The translations under genes and the position numbers were made by a program. A stretch of 64,000 nt of DNA from Aurelia coerulea (Eukaryota; Cnidaria; Scyphozoa; Semaeostomeae; Ulmaridae). The stretch covers positions 13,416,001-13,480,000 of the forward strand of contig CM076954.1 of the NCBI GenBank assembly GCA_039566865.1. The letters run 5' to 3'. Below the pieces are notes generated by a model. That model saw nothing but the letters and a program-made list of their open reading frames with translations, was not told the origin of the DNA and searched no databases. Positions 11,846-24,131 of the stretch are shown piece after piece (within the stretch, counting starts at the first letter, position 1; each line of letters starts with the position of its first letter).

Positions 11846-14800
11846 TTACCAGGTGTTGAAGTCAGTTGTGTTGTCAGCAGCCATTGCACCTCTAATTGCT
11901 GAGAAAAAGTCATCACGGCTACTGGATGCTTTAGGAATTGTGGCTTCAAGGATACATGTTGATACAAAAAATGTATCGGCATCTTGAATTTTAACAACAA
12001 TTTTTCGTTTGTGTAGACCATCATGTGGCAACATTGAAGATCCAGTGAGGAACTTAAGCAGCTTTTTTAGCTCTGAAGATAAACAGAGAATTGCATGCTT
12101 AGATTGGAATTTTAAATATACAGTACAGGAGCAGCTTAAAAGGGTAATTCATGAAGAAGAAAATATATTTTGGCTTCACTGGACAAAGCAAGTAAGGGAC
12201 TGCCTGCAACAACCATTGGTATAAGGAATTGTTTCAATTTTCGTGATTTTGGTATAAGGAATGGTATTCATTTCCACAATTTTGGTACAAGGAAAGGTAC
12301 CGTTTTTCACGATATTGGTGTAAGGAACGGTATCGGTCTTCACAATTTTGTTAGAAGTATAAGGTTAGGTATACATTTTTTGAAAATTGGTACAAGGTTG
12401 GGTGTACTTTTTCAGAAAATTGTATAAGGTAGGGTAGACTTTTTCGAAAAATTGGTTTAAGGCCGGGTATACTTTTGTGGAAAATTGGTACAAGGAAGGG
12501 AAGTTTTTGAAGCTTTGATGGCATGTCCCCAACCAAAACCTGGTCAAGTACCCTCCAGAGGCTTTATACTGTATTGTCATGCATCTCTAAAGAAAACTTT
12601 TTGTTACCTTCTTCTTCGCATTCACAAACAAAATCTCGGAACCAACTCCAGACCACTGTTGACTTTTCATCTAGATTTTCCACTTCTTCACATTCTATAA
12701 TGTCCAGAACTGCAGCTGATGAGACAACATCTGAATTCCAAATGAAACATGGTGCAAATGCTTCTGGATATGCCTTTATGTATTCCAGCATTCCAAGTGT
12801 CTCTAGTCCTTTGGCAAACTTTCCAATGGCTTGCTCCCGCTTCAAAATTAGGTCATTTTGTAGAAGCCACTGGACTAATGTCAATTTTGTCTCAGTCTGA
12901 AAGAAATATTGATCTTTCGGTATATCTAGTAGTATGTTACATAGTGTACTAAGTTAGTGACTTAACACTGTAGTAAGTTAGTTGGAGAATAAGGACAATT
13001 ATGGATCAGGTCTGTGTTTCATCTTACACATATCCTACAGGATACAGCAAATGGTTGGGTTGCAATTGCCTGGCTACTTTTTTAAATTAGGTAAAAACTG
13101 TATTAAGGTTACTGTAACCGTTCAGGCGGCGATCAAGAAACTCCGTTTACCACGGCCGTTCGTCAAAATATACCAAACAAACTTTTGCATCATTCGACGC
13201 AGAATTAAACGTAGAATATCATGAAAATATATTCAGTTGATTCAATAAAATCGCGAATGATTTGTTCGAGATTTTAGGCAAAATCGACCACACTTGCGAA
13301 AAAATCTTTGTGTACCCCAATGATAATCGTGGGACCACGACTTTCTATTTACCAAAGACTTAAGGCCCTGAACTGCAAAACCGTGTCACGAATTTTTGAT
13401 AAAAGGTATTGCCTTGAAATGATATCATTTTAAATAAATGTAAATGTCTTAAATGTCTTTTTCAACTTTCAGACCCTTGTAAAAATCGGACCAGTGGATC
13501 TATCACAAATCGCTGACACGGTTTCGTAGTTATAGGCATTGTGACTCTGTGTGCCAAGTTTCAAGCGATTCGATTGGCCTGTTGGGTACACAAAGATTTT
13601 TTATTACCCACCAGTACTCGGGAATCCTGTTTCGAGAAATCAGGCTTTTATCAAAATGAAGCAAAAATTGCGGGAAATACGATTATGCATGAAAGGTCAA
13701 GCAATTAGGCTTAAGCGCGGTATTGGTAAAGCATTATGTCAATAACACAGCAGCACGGGATGTCATGAACATAGCTGCAAGGTCAAGTGAGTTTACTTTA
13801 ATCGGCTTATGTATGTTCCCGCAATTTTTGAGAAACAGGATTGCTCCTTTTAAAATGATCAAATTTCCAAGTAATTGTGACTATTTCTGGAAGTGAGTTG
13901 GTTTAAACAGTCCTCAAATACTTATACCATCAGATTATGACAAAAACGAAAAATCGAAAATTTGTCGTTTGAACAGTTACAGTAACCTTAAATTACTTAA
14001 GTGTGACTAGGAAAGGGTCATAGAGAATGGGTCAGTGATGAGTGCTTTTTATCCAACACTTTGTGTATAAAAGTTACTTTCCAAAGCAGTTGAGACGGAA
14101 ATTTTTCAAACACCCAAGAAACTAAATTCATGAAAGAAAATAGGATTGGATAACTTTGAAGCTACAGGCTTTGTCAATTTAAGTTTTTTTTTCATATGCT
14201 CATAATATTTACAATATATCTAAACTACAAATACAACCTACATACACACAATCACATACGATTACATAACGATGCCACAGGGAGCATGGAATTTCACAAC
14301 AACCCTGCGGCCATTTAAAATTAACTCAAAGTTTGTCCCAAAATAGACGCCAGGCCAGACATTCGGAAAATTTCAATAATATCGAGATATGCATGAGTAA
14401 TAGTGATTGTCGGAGGAGAAAGCCTTACCTGTTACTATTTTGGAACAGACTTTGACAACAAATATAAAAGAAACAAATAACAAGACTATAAAAGAAAAAT
14501 CACGTAGTGAAAAAAAAGGTAAACTGTTAGTGAGAGTTTGAACTGAATGATTTAAGTTTATAAGCACTTGTGCTTCTAATTCCTTAGTCATTTTCCTGTT
14601 TAACCCTATTCCACCTGGGGGGGGGGCCATTATGGCCCCCCCAACCAAACATTGATATACAGCTCTTTAACGACATGAGACAGAATGCTGGTACCAACTG
14701 ACTTTTCCTAAAATTTAATGCTCTACAAGATTCTACACATTTCGTTTTAATTATATGAGTCATGTGACCACTGAATGCCCTTATTTGGAGAGATGTCACA

Positions 14801-17800
14801 AAAGAAAACACTAAATTGCTTATATTTTAGTCAATCCTTGTTCGATTTTGTTGTAATTAGTGTCATTGGATTGCTCTCATTGAGGGCTTTCATATGATAT
14901 ATAGTTTGTTAATTTTCATTCATGTTTAGAGTTTTTTAGACATATGACGTCACATATATTTATGACGTCATTGTTCGAAAAGGTGTGAAAAAAATTAAAA
15001 ATTAATATATTATTTTGCGAGAAAATATGATGTTGTACAATATTTTTAACAGTTTATAAGAACAAACTTTGTTTTCTCTAAAATATAGGACATTATTGTA
15101 GTTTCCATACATAAGCTTATTGCAGACTGGCCACAACATATCTAGTTGCCTAGCAACAAGTCACGTGACTAATTAAACGTTCATTACTTAATTAGAATCA
15201 CAAAAGATTGTTGATACTGTGTACAAAGTTACAACTTCATAACTCTTTTGGTTTTGGAAATAATTAGGGGGGGCCATAATGGCCCCCCCCAGGTGAGGAG
15301 TGAATAAAAAGAGCCCAGGTGGAATAGGGTTAAGGAGCAAAAACTACAGGTCACCCACCAGCAGTCCCTCCCCACTTTCATTCAAAATCCAGCCATAACA
15401 TACTGTATAAACTCACTACAATAGAAATTGTTCTTGTGGTGTTTATCTGATTTGCACTCATTTTTGTTACACTCATTTTTAATATTAGCATAGAAATAAA
15501 AAATGGCTGCATTTTGAGCATAGGTTCCAAATCTTTAAAAATGCTGGTGTAAAATTGAGTGACCTATTTCTTTGAACTGAATGACTTCAAAGAAACTTTA
15601 GCTATTTCTATAATTCTACAGTTGGACTTTTCTGAAATCTCTAATATTTTCAGAGTTAGAATGTATTTCCTCGTTGTCAAGAATTCAACGAAAATTTTCA
15701 AAAAAACTTAAAACCATCGTAATTTCTAAACCATTTGACGCAACATGAAGTAATTTTGAAGAAAACCATAGTTTATGAATGCCTACAATATGGTATCAAG
15801 CAAAAGTCTGTCACTCATCAGGTTTATGATTTAGAAATTTGATGACGTCACATATCCTCAAATGAGCTGAAATTTAAAGTACGCTGCAATTTAGAAAAAT
15901 ATTCAAAATTTTTGGAAAGTGCAACGGTAGAATTATAGATATGTATCTAAAGTTTCTTTCATGCCATTCAATCAGAAGAAATAGGTCATTGAATTTTACA
16001 CCCACCTTTTTACGCTGAGTTAAAGATTTGGAACCTATGCTTGCATTTTGTTGCATTGTGCCCCACCCTACAATTTGGTAGTATCTTACAAACCTTGACT
16101 GGTGTTGTAAAATCCCAGTTGCTTTCTTCCAGGACGATTTTAATATCAATTTCTGAGAGAATACTTGAAAGGTCTTTCTCTGTCTTTGCTTCCACAACCT
16201 ATGTACAGAAAAGGGGTAGTTATAAGTACACAGAAAAGGGCAATGTATTTACAGTCTATTTTCCTTGAGGAAGTACATACAGTATTGTACAGCAAGGCTA
16301 CTGAATAATCCATTACTCCGTTTTCAAATGTCTTAACTTTCAAATCAGGTCTTCAGTTTCACATTACCATGCAGTTGGTCTCAGCCATTAACAACCCTAG
16401 ATAATTTTTTTTAGAATTTCCTTAAATACCTCTATGACATATATTCTGATAATTGTTTCCTGTTTAGACTCACCTTGTTAATAACATATCTAACTCCAGG
16501 AGTTATTGCATCATTGATAGTAGCATGCTGCATAGCGGAATCCAGAGATCCAGTGACAATGAACCAATATATTGCAGGAGACAAACAGGGGAAGGATGGG
16601 CCACCTTGAATGATGGAGTGGACAATCATTTTGCCAACAATCTCTAGTGCACCAGACATCATTGTCATTGATGAGTTTACAGGCACTACTCGGTGTGGGT
16701 TTCCATCAAATAACTTCAGACAGTCTCCAGACATTGCCACATCAAATACATCCTGCAAAAACTGGCGAAGCGGACCTCCTGCATCTATTGCTAAACCAGC
16801 TTGAATGGCCAGCGGACGTCTAGCATTGTACTCTGGACCTTTGAAATAAGCTATAGCCGCACTAAAGGATTCTGAGCAAGATGAAATCTTTATGTATTTG
16901 GTATTGCCATCCAAATTTGTAGCAAGCACTGCAATCAGGACTGATAGCTGACCATCCCTAGTAAAAACATCAACAGCATCTTCAAAGTTACCATCATGGC
17001 ATTTATGAAGGAACACATAGCATACATTATGAGGTAAACCTGTCAGATCCACAAGTTGTTCAATGTTTGTTTCTGCTTGTGCACATGCTGGGTCTGTAGT
17101 GTGCACACTTGCTTCAGGTGCTGATGAACATGGTCGCACATCTGTAGGTGAGGAAGGTGTATCCCCCAAATATCTCTGAGTCACAGTTGATGTGCTAGGG
17201 AGGCTAATTTGGGGCAAGCTTGGCTGAAATTGGGAGTCAGAATCTTGGTTGATGGATAGACTTGTTCCCCATGTTTCTCCACCAATACATTCTCTTATGT
17301 GATCATTGTATTTGGAAAAGGATATTTGTTGGGTGCAGTTTTCACAATCTACTGATGGATCCTGCAAATAAAAATTACAGTTTAAGTTTTCATGGTCTCA
17401 ATTAGGCATAAAATTTTGTTCTTCAAATTCATAAATACCTTTACTGGTAGTTATTGGAAAATGCGGGGGGGGGTAGGGGTGCTTTTGGGTACTTCATTAT
17501 AGATTAATACATCGGGTGCACCTCCAGGATTTCTTCATGACCCAATCCCGTAATCTTGGTCAGATATTGATACCCTTTCCTAGAATATACTGTACTACTG
17601 TAGGTCACATATTGATAGCCAATCCCATAATTTTAAGGAAGGCAACAAAGAACAATTCAATGTTAAAGGGTATTTAATTTCAAGGTGCAAGAAAGGAGTT
17701 TCCTCAGTTGTGGTCACAAGCAGAACAAAGCTGTAATGGGAGCATTCAACACCCATTACCAGAATTTTTAGTATATCAGTCAACCCCCATTCCAGAAAAT

Positions 17801-20800
17801 TCCAAGTGAAAGTATACTGTACCCAATCACAGAAATTTTCCAGTAAAAGTATATCCCAATCCCAGAATTTTCAGGCCAATAACTACCCAAAACTGGTGCA
17901 CATAGTCTCACCTGATAGTGAAGTACCACCATCCCCCCTTGGGAAAGTGCACCCTGTTTGGCATTTTCATAATAAAAAACATACCACTGTATCATTTTAC
18001 CATATTGCATAATACTGTACAGTATCTACTGTACATTGCACAGTGGTGCAAAACTGCAGTGCACAGTGTTTTGTACAAGAAAGTTCACTCTTGTGGGTGG
18101 AAATAGGAAATATTGCAGACAGAAATGAAATGCAACAAATAAAGAATTGATACAAAATTATTTCTTGTTTAATAACATACTTTGGTAGCTCTGAAAATGC
18201 TGGTCATGCTAACATGACCATAGCACATGACTGCTACTGCACAGTACTGTTTCTTCATCATTGCAGCATACAAAACACTACATTTACTGTATGTGCTTTA
18301 TTGCAAGCACAGAAATTGAGGAAAGTGTCCACAGATTACTCTTGGGTTGTTTTATAAAGATTCTTTTCAAATCACACTTTCTACTCCAGCAAATTTATGA
18401 AACTCTTTATTGATTCCCTAGGTCCTGTGGGGCAATAACTGTTTCAAATATGAGCCAATTGTTGATGTTATATGATGTATAATCATACCCTGCTTTTACA
18501 GTACAGGCCATTCGTAACTTAACTCTTGCGAAATTCGTAAGAAGTCTTGCGATGTCGCAAGACCTCGTACGATTTCGCGCGAATGAAAGCGATTTCGTAA
18601 TACGAAGTTGGATATCATGCGGTCTCGTACGAATGAAAGTGAATTCGTAATGCGAAGTCGCATGCCAAATCATATGCTATGATCTCATACGAATGAAAGT
18701 GAATTCGTAATGCGAAGTTGCATGCCAAATTGTGCGATCTCATAGTCAAAGTTGTTCGCACGGGAGAACCAAAAGTTATCTGTATGTGGGATGCGAAGTT
18801 ATTGACAAGTTCATAAAATACGAATAACGAATGACGAAATACGAATGACGAAACGTCAAGAGAATTTATTGTTCATTAAACGACTGACTTTGTAAACAGT
18901 CCGGGTTTTCCTGCATCTCATGGAGGGGCATTTCACTTATTCCAAAAGTGTACGAGATTTGTCAAAACAAAAATATGTTTACGGATTTTTGATAGATTTT
19001 TCTTAAAAACTGAAGGATTTTTGGGAAAGGTGTACGAGATTTTTGGAAGTGAAATAACGCTGGGATCTTTATTCATTTACTTACGATGGAAAACATTTGT
19101 TAGAACGGCCCTAATAACAACTGAAAATTAGCCAGTAAGTGATATTTGCCTGTTTCGAATGAAGAGACAAGCCAGCAGACAATTTGTCGTACTCTCTCTT
19201 TTTTGCAGCAGCGGCTATCGAACTTCGGTTAAAATAAGACACCAAAGTTATTCTATCAGTTCGTTGGAAAGCAAGTTGAATAAGCAAGAAGGAAACTGAT
19301 CTTTCAAAAGAATTAACAGCAGGTCAAAGAAATATCTCTTCAGCCTATAAGTAATATTAAGTGATATTAACATCCTGCAGGATTATCTTTTGTAAACAAT
19401 TCAATGATAACTATCAAATCATCAAGGGTTTTGGATTTAGGACTTCCTGTTTGGTATTTGGCCCCAGAGGAAATACAAGATTTAAATCATCACTTGGAAA
19501 AACAAGGCGTTGGGAAGAGAAGGAGTTCACCAAGGAGTGCGGGATCGCTTCATTGTTTTTCTCCATTTTAGTGTCGATAAAATCACTATGATGAAGCAGG
19601 GCCTCCGACGACGGGGGCGGGGGGCATTGCAAATTATACCTTTCACGAATTGTTCATAAGAACAGGCGATAAATTAACCATGCTTTAACTCGATCCTCTG
19701 CCTCTAACTGCCGTTTATGGTCTACGATCCGTAAGAAGGCTTTCGTTCCATGAGATTCTTCACGAGCGGCATTCTTGCATAAATGCTCAGTCTGACCATG
19801 ATTGCCCTCCAAGATATGTCTAGTGTGGATTAAATAACCAATCTTCCTTTCCCTGCTAAAAAAAATGCTGTTCAAAGAAACTTCCCGTACAAGTTTCGCA
19901 TCACGCCTTCGCTCTACGATTTCGTACGAAAGAAAGGTCCTGTTTGAGTGTGGCTATTCCGCTTTCGCCCAACGATTTCGTACGAAAGATGGTTCTCTTG
20001 CTTCGTACGAAATCTTGCGACTTCGCACGAGATCGTACGACGTCGTGCGACATCGCGCGACTTCTTGAGTGCGAAAATGATGTTAAGTTACGAATGGCCT
20101 GTACTGTACTTGCATAGCAAATATTACAATTGCTTACCTCTGTATCTGCCAAAGGATCACTTTTCTGTGAGGTGCATTCCTCATAGTGTTTTTTTAATTT
20201 GCTTATTTCTACTGCCACATCACACCCAAAACAGGTGACTTTGAAAACCTCAGTAGCCTAAAAGCAAAAATAGCACAAAAAATGGCGATATAGTAATCAA
20301 AATGTGCTCCATATTGCTCTGCGATGTAGCAAACATATACTGTATGCTGCTGAAAAATAAAACTTGTAATACAGTCTCGGCCCAAGGAAGGGGAATCTGA
20401 CCATCAAAACAGGAATAAAAAAATTCCCACAAGACAGTGTTATATTTGGGTATCACCTGGAAATGTGCAAACAAAACCATCTTTGGTAGGTTTGGTAACC
20501 ATTGTTACAGCCCAATAATCTTGAAGCATACAATTATAAAGTGGCCTTAGACAAAAGATTTTGTTGTCAAATGCTCATTGATATTGTCAACTTTCTTGTT
20601 CACGTGAGAAAGAATTTCTCTCTGATAGAAGCATAACTGTGGGCCACTGAGCATAAAATGAGCATATCAAATACACGCCTAACTCATGTATTTGATATGC
20701 TCATTTTGTTGTCAAAAATAATCATATGACTCAAATACCGTAATAACTCATTCTTATAATTTAACTCACCTGTGAAGCAGGATCATAAGGCTGTACAGAC

Positions 20801-21531
20801 ACCATGTCTACATCCTTCTGAATAGGTCGGATGTAGCCAATGGCTGCCCCTATGCCAGATACGTCTCTTAGAAAAGGAACTGAATAGCCACTAATTGGTG
20901 GTCTTATTAGACGTAACGCTTCTTTGTTTCCTTGAGAACGCAATATTTCAAATCCTCCACAGGCAGCAAGTTTGGGGAAGGCCTGCTCTAACTTAGCCCC
21001 CATATGAATGGCATCATCATTGTCTCCAAAGACAATCTTTTTCCGGCCTAATCCTGCCTCGAGGAGCTCCAAACGCTCCCGAGAATTTGGAGGATAATTA
21101 CAAAGTCGACTGGAAAGGCACAGAAAATCGTGAGTCCATGTGTCCTTCACTTTATTTCTGCTTGGCGCCACCCCTCTCCTTCCAAAAAAGCCACGTCCAC
21201 GACCTCTGCCGCCTCTGACAGACTGTTGATGCCTTGACTGCATCGAGCTTGCAGCTGCAGTTCCTCCTCTAGGTCTCTGATAAGGGGAAAACAGCTGTCT
21301 TATATTTAGATTCACGCTTGGTCTTGCTGTTGTGGTGGCAGTGCTGGTCATGGCGCTGGTTATTGCAGAAGAAGCTGGTGTTGACGACGAAGGAACATCA
21401 TCTGAATCGGTAATGTTTATCACGTTATTTTCTCTTTGTTGTCTACTTGTATCATCAGATTCTAAAAGCGTCTCGGTTATTCTCAAGATCCGAAGGAGTT
21501 CGTTTCTTCGCTGATCTCCATTTCCCGCCAT
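11846..21531 (-). CDS. UBZ4-UBA-HECT protein of the transposon (6 exons)
   Basis: Six exons on the minus strand join in phase with GT-AG introns: 21531-20770, 20257-20138, 17361-16474, 16198-16094, 12896-12608 and 12072-11846, giving 796 aa. Start chosen at the Met in an AAAATGGCGG context; a 20-residue upstream extension is possible. Exon 1 holds a Ser/Thr-rich and RG-rich basic stretch, then a conserved region of unknown role. Exons 2 and 3 each begin a zinc finger with spacing C-x2-C-x11-H-x3-C, identical to the Rad18-type UBZ4 ubiquitin-binding finger. Residues about 393-428 look UBA-like. From about 440 on the sequence is HECT-like (AIDAGGPLRQFLQDVF, RVVPVNSS, FLTGSSMLP), ending with a FFVSTC motif whose Cys (about 761) sits where HECT ligases carry the catalytic Cys. 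It resembles G2E3-like proteins. Ligase activity is not proven. Introns host several MITEs; no exon is broken. Confidence 0.85.
12217..12510. repeat. Degenerate ~40-bp minisatellite in a HECT intron
   Basis: Roughly seven diverged units built around 'ttggtataaggaa(t)ggtat' followed by a T-rich stretch run through the intron between the last two HECT exons. Confidence 0.75.
13107..13987. mobile_element. TTAA-flanked MITE in HECT intron
   Basis: Ends GGTTACTGTAACCGTTCA and TGAACAGTTACAGTAACC are inverted copies, with TTAA at 13103-13106 and 13988-13991. TTAA duplications are typical of piggyBac- or Kolobok-type elements. No coding capacity. Confidence 0.85.
14604..15329. mobile_element. TTAA-flanked MITE with G-rich ends
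   Basis: Ends CCCTATTCCACCTGGG and CCCAGGTGGAATAGGG are perfect inverted copies flanked by TTAA (14600-14603, 15330-15333). A second inverted pair, GGGGGGGCCATTATGGCCCC-like, lies just inside. Same family as 27170-27733, whose ends read CCCTATCTGACCTGGG. Confidence 0.9.
15519..16039. mobile_element. Fold-back MITE in HECT intron
   Basis: CATAGGTTCCAAATCTTTAA at the left is mirrored by the stretch ending GGAACCTATG at 16039, with further pairing inward (acctatttcttt / aaagaaataggt). It ends about 55 bp before exon 4 of the HECT gene. Related to 54164-54639 and to the first 72 bases. Confidence 0.8.
17465..17942. mobile_element. Poly-G-ended MITE in HECT intron
   Basis: A left G-run with GGGTACTTCATTATAG and GGTGCACC is mirrored by GGTGCACATAG and CTGATAGTGAAGTACC with a C-run on the right. 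The pairing is imperfect and the ends are approximate. Confidence 0.6.
18498..20107. mobile_element. 1.6-kb element with CGTACGA-rich inverted ends
   Basis: ACAGTACAGGCCATTCGTAA at 18498 is mirrored by TTACGAATGGCCTGTACTGT at 20107. Each end carries several copies of a unit around 'tTTCGTACGAAt', itself palindromic. It lies in the HECT intron between exons 2 and 3. The middle, about 18840-19880, shows no gene; 18920-19060 resembles 53050-53175. Confidence 0.8.
20655..20707. repeat. Perfect hairpin in HECT intron 1
   Basis: A 20-base arm (AAAATGAGCATATCAAATAC) is followed after 13 bases by its exact complement. Function unknown; possibly a relic of a tiny fold-back element. Confidence 0.8.
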
Positions 21532-21640
21532 TTTCCAAGAACGTGGCTCAGGAGCAAGAAAAAAGCGGGAAGAAGCGGGAAGCACAACCAAACCGAGACT
21601 GCAGCCAAACTGAGACTGCAGCCAAACCGAGGCCGCTAAA

Positions 21641-22212
21641 CTAAATGTAATATGTCAAAGCTCAGAATAACTGAAATTTTAGACAAGAGTAGTTGAAATT
21701 TCAGAGGAGGCAAAATGTAATATGTCATAGCTCAGAGTAACTGAAATTTTAGACAAGAGCAGTTGAAATTTCAGAGGAGGCAAAATGTAATATGTCATAG
21801 CTCAGAGTAACTGAAATTTTAGACAAGAGCAGTTGAAATTTTAGAGGAGGCAAAATGTAATATGTCATAAGTCAGAGTAACTGAAATATTAGACAGGAGT
21901 AGTTGAAATTTTAAAGGAGGCAAAATGTAATATGTCATTGCTCAGAGTAACTGAAATTTTAGACAAGAGCAGTTGAAATTTTAGAGGAGGCAAAATGTAA
22001 TATGTCATAGCTCAGAGTAACTGAAATTTTAGACAAGAGTAGTTGAAATTTTAGAGGAGGCAAAATGTAATATTTCATAGTTGAGCGTAACTGAAATATT
22101 GGATAACAGCAGGTGATATTTTGGAACACTCCGGAAATTTTGAGTCATTGAAATTTGAACAGCACCAAAATTTTGATTCTAAAGTGAAATTTTAGAAGAA
22201 GTATTATTGGCG
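21641..22212. repeat. Right terminal inverted repeat with 70-bp subterminal array
   Basis: Units start at 21641, 21711, 21781, 21851, 21921, 21991 and a diverged one at 22061, followed by the terminal sequence that mirrors 3680-3770. There are about seven units here against four to five on the left. The array begins only about 110 bp upstream of the HECT gene's start codon, so it may also be that gene's promoter region (inference). Confidence 0.9.
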
Positions 22213-22752
22213 GGGATTGCACGCCATAAGAAACTTTCACACATTTAGTGTCATATCGCCCATGATCAGTGACGTGAGAAAACCTTATTCCGAGCTATGC
22301 TATTGAGAAATATCGTAAATCTTGCCTAAGAGCCATGGTGTTGAAATTTGCATTATCCTGCGAGTCTACAATGATAGTTTGCATTCCTTTCAGATATTTG
22401 TGACCAAATTAGAAGCCTAAATACAGAATAAAATTAATCTTTAATCATTAGTCCTTTTTGTAGCATGCTTCGAAAACAAGGAGCCCTGAAAAGAGTTAGG
22501 CCTAAATGTGAGATTTTCAAAACTAATCTAGAGATCAGCTACACCTGGGAAAATAATTTGGTCTTAATAATAAGATCTTAAAAGCAATAAGATCTACTTG
22601 CCAAAAAAGAAGTTTGAAGATCAGCCTTTTCAGCGATTTTTGAAGCGGGATACTTTTTTGGAACACCCAGTAAATCCTTCGTTATTGATTTGATCTGAAC
22701 ATCTAGCCAAGTGCCGCAGTTATGAATCATGGCCACGGCAGTGCACCCTTAA

Positions 22753-23219
22753 AGGACCAGTCCGGGGTTGGTATGATTGATGATAAAATACAAGATAATA
22801 TTGCTATGAATGATGTATGATACTTTTTTCACTATTTTTCACCTTCTCCTTGTGAAATTACGTATTCAAATAAGCAATTTGAGTGAAGTGACGTCATATC
22901 GCACAAACGAAAGTGAGGCTGTGTTATTGTTTTTGCCTCTTAATCGCTTCTAGCTTCTTTTTCGTGCACTCATGCATTGAAAACATTGAAAATGGCACGA
23001 GAACCCGATAAAGAGGCTTGCTACGATAAAGAAGCGAAAAAAAATCACACAGCCTCCATTTCGTTTGTGCGACATGACGTCATTTCGCTCAAGTTGCTTA
23101 TTTGAATACGTAATTTCACAAGGAGAAGGCGAAAAATAGTGGAAAAAAGTGTCACACATCATTCGTAGCAGTATTATCTCGTATTTTATCATCAATCATA
23201 CCAACCCCGGACTTGTCCT
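22753..23219. mobile_element. TTAA-flanked MITE, long inverted ends
   Basis: AGGACCAGTCCGGGGTTGGT is mirrored by ACCAACCCCGGACTTGTCCT with exact TTAA on both sides (22749-22752, 23220-23223). Pairing extends about 190 bp inward, so nearly the whole element folds back. Confidence 0.92.
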
Positions 23220-23338
23220 TTAAATAAAAACATTAAAGGTGTGAAATGTATGCTGAATTTTATATTCACCAAAGTCACTTAGTAGATAGCATCAACAAAA
23301 TAAATATTGATGATAAAATAAACAATAATAAACAATCC

Positions 23339-24089
23339 AGAGTGTCCCAAAAATTTGTTCGACGTTTGATTAAATATTAAAAACTAACAAAATGATGATC
23401 GGTCTCGATAGTTAAATAACCATATTGCTGAGATTTTAAATTAATTTTAGACACCAGAAGCTAGCAAATCGGCTAAATATTCACGGCGCTACGATCTTTT
23501 TGCGTTCAAGTTTGTGCGAAAGCTGAAACCTGACGCCCCTGAATTGCATATTTTGTGAAAGTAGAATCTCGCTTATTCAAAGCAAAATGAAAGGAATTTA
23601 CAATGCACTTTCGATAAACTAGCTTGCTCTAACATTTAATAAGAAGGTTATGGATGCTTGGAGGAATCCTGTTGAGCACAATTTTGATTGACCCCGTCTC
23701 TCATCGATTAAGTTTTATTATATGTTGTTGGATATTTGCATTCCTAAGTAAATTTTGGCAACGGTTAGGCTACAAGAATTAAATTACTTTTTGAGGTCTT
23801 ATTGGGTTTGCTCTGACATCAACGAGAGGTAAAACATTGAACAGACCTCTTATACCTCGACTTTGGGATGTCTCTCTGAAAAGCAAGTCAGTAGGGGCGT
23901 CTGGTTTCAGCTTTCGCACCAACTTGAACTTCAAAAGTTTGTAACTCAGTGAATTCTTAGCGGATTCGCAAGATTTTGGCACCAAAAATTAATCTAAAAT
24001 CTTAGGAACAGGGCCAGGAGCATGTACATTTTGCCGTTATTTTTCATTATTTAACCAAAAAGTCGAACAATTTTTCTGGGACACCCTGC
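23339..24089. mobile_element. MITE with AGGGTGTCCCA-type ends
   Basis: AGAGTGTCCCAAAAATTTG with GTTCGAC is mirrored by GTCGAACAATTTTTCTGGG plus ACACCCT. It lies about 40 bp downstream of the CUB exon, in the next intron. Its right half is related to 30700-30893, which ends in GGGATACCCTATA. Confidence 0.75.
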
Positions 24090-24131
24090 ATGTTAAAATA
24101 ACGAAGCTACAAATGAAATATGCACACTCAC

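Larger units (their letters stand above)
3680..22212. mobile_element. 18.5-kb DNA transposon with DDE integrase and UBZ-HECT genes
   Basis: The ends are inverted copies of each other: 3680-3770 matches the reverse complement of about 22120-22212 almost base for base, starting CGCCAATAATACTTCTTCT. Inside each end lies an array of a 70-bp repeat in opposite orientation. Between them are two convergent multi-exon genes, the transposase (6296-10258, +) and the UBZ/HECT gene (21531-11846, -), both with uninterrupted frames. Younger MITEs occupy the introns and the gap between genes. Flanking bases (cttgct on the left, gggatt on the right) are not an obvious target-site duplication, so exact ends are uncertain by a few bases. 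The transposase suggests an IS3-like eukaryotic (IS3EU-type) element; the family name is inference. Confidence 0.88.

Noticed and set aside
21641..22130. Regular direct repeats that could suggest a CRISPR array
   Set aside because: Units are 70 bp with no unique spacers and form transposon ends in eukaryotic DNA.
22213..22740. Possible continuation of the CUB domain on the minus strand
   Set aside because: The frames tried contain early stops and lack CUB motifs.
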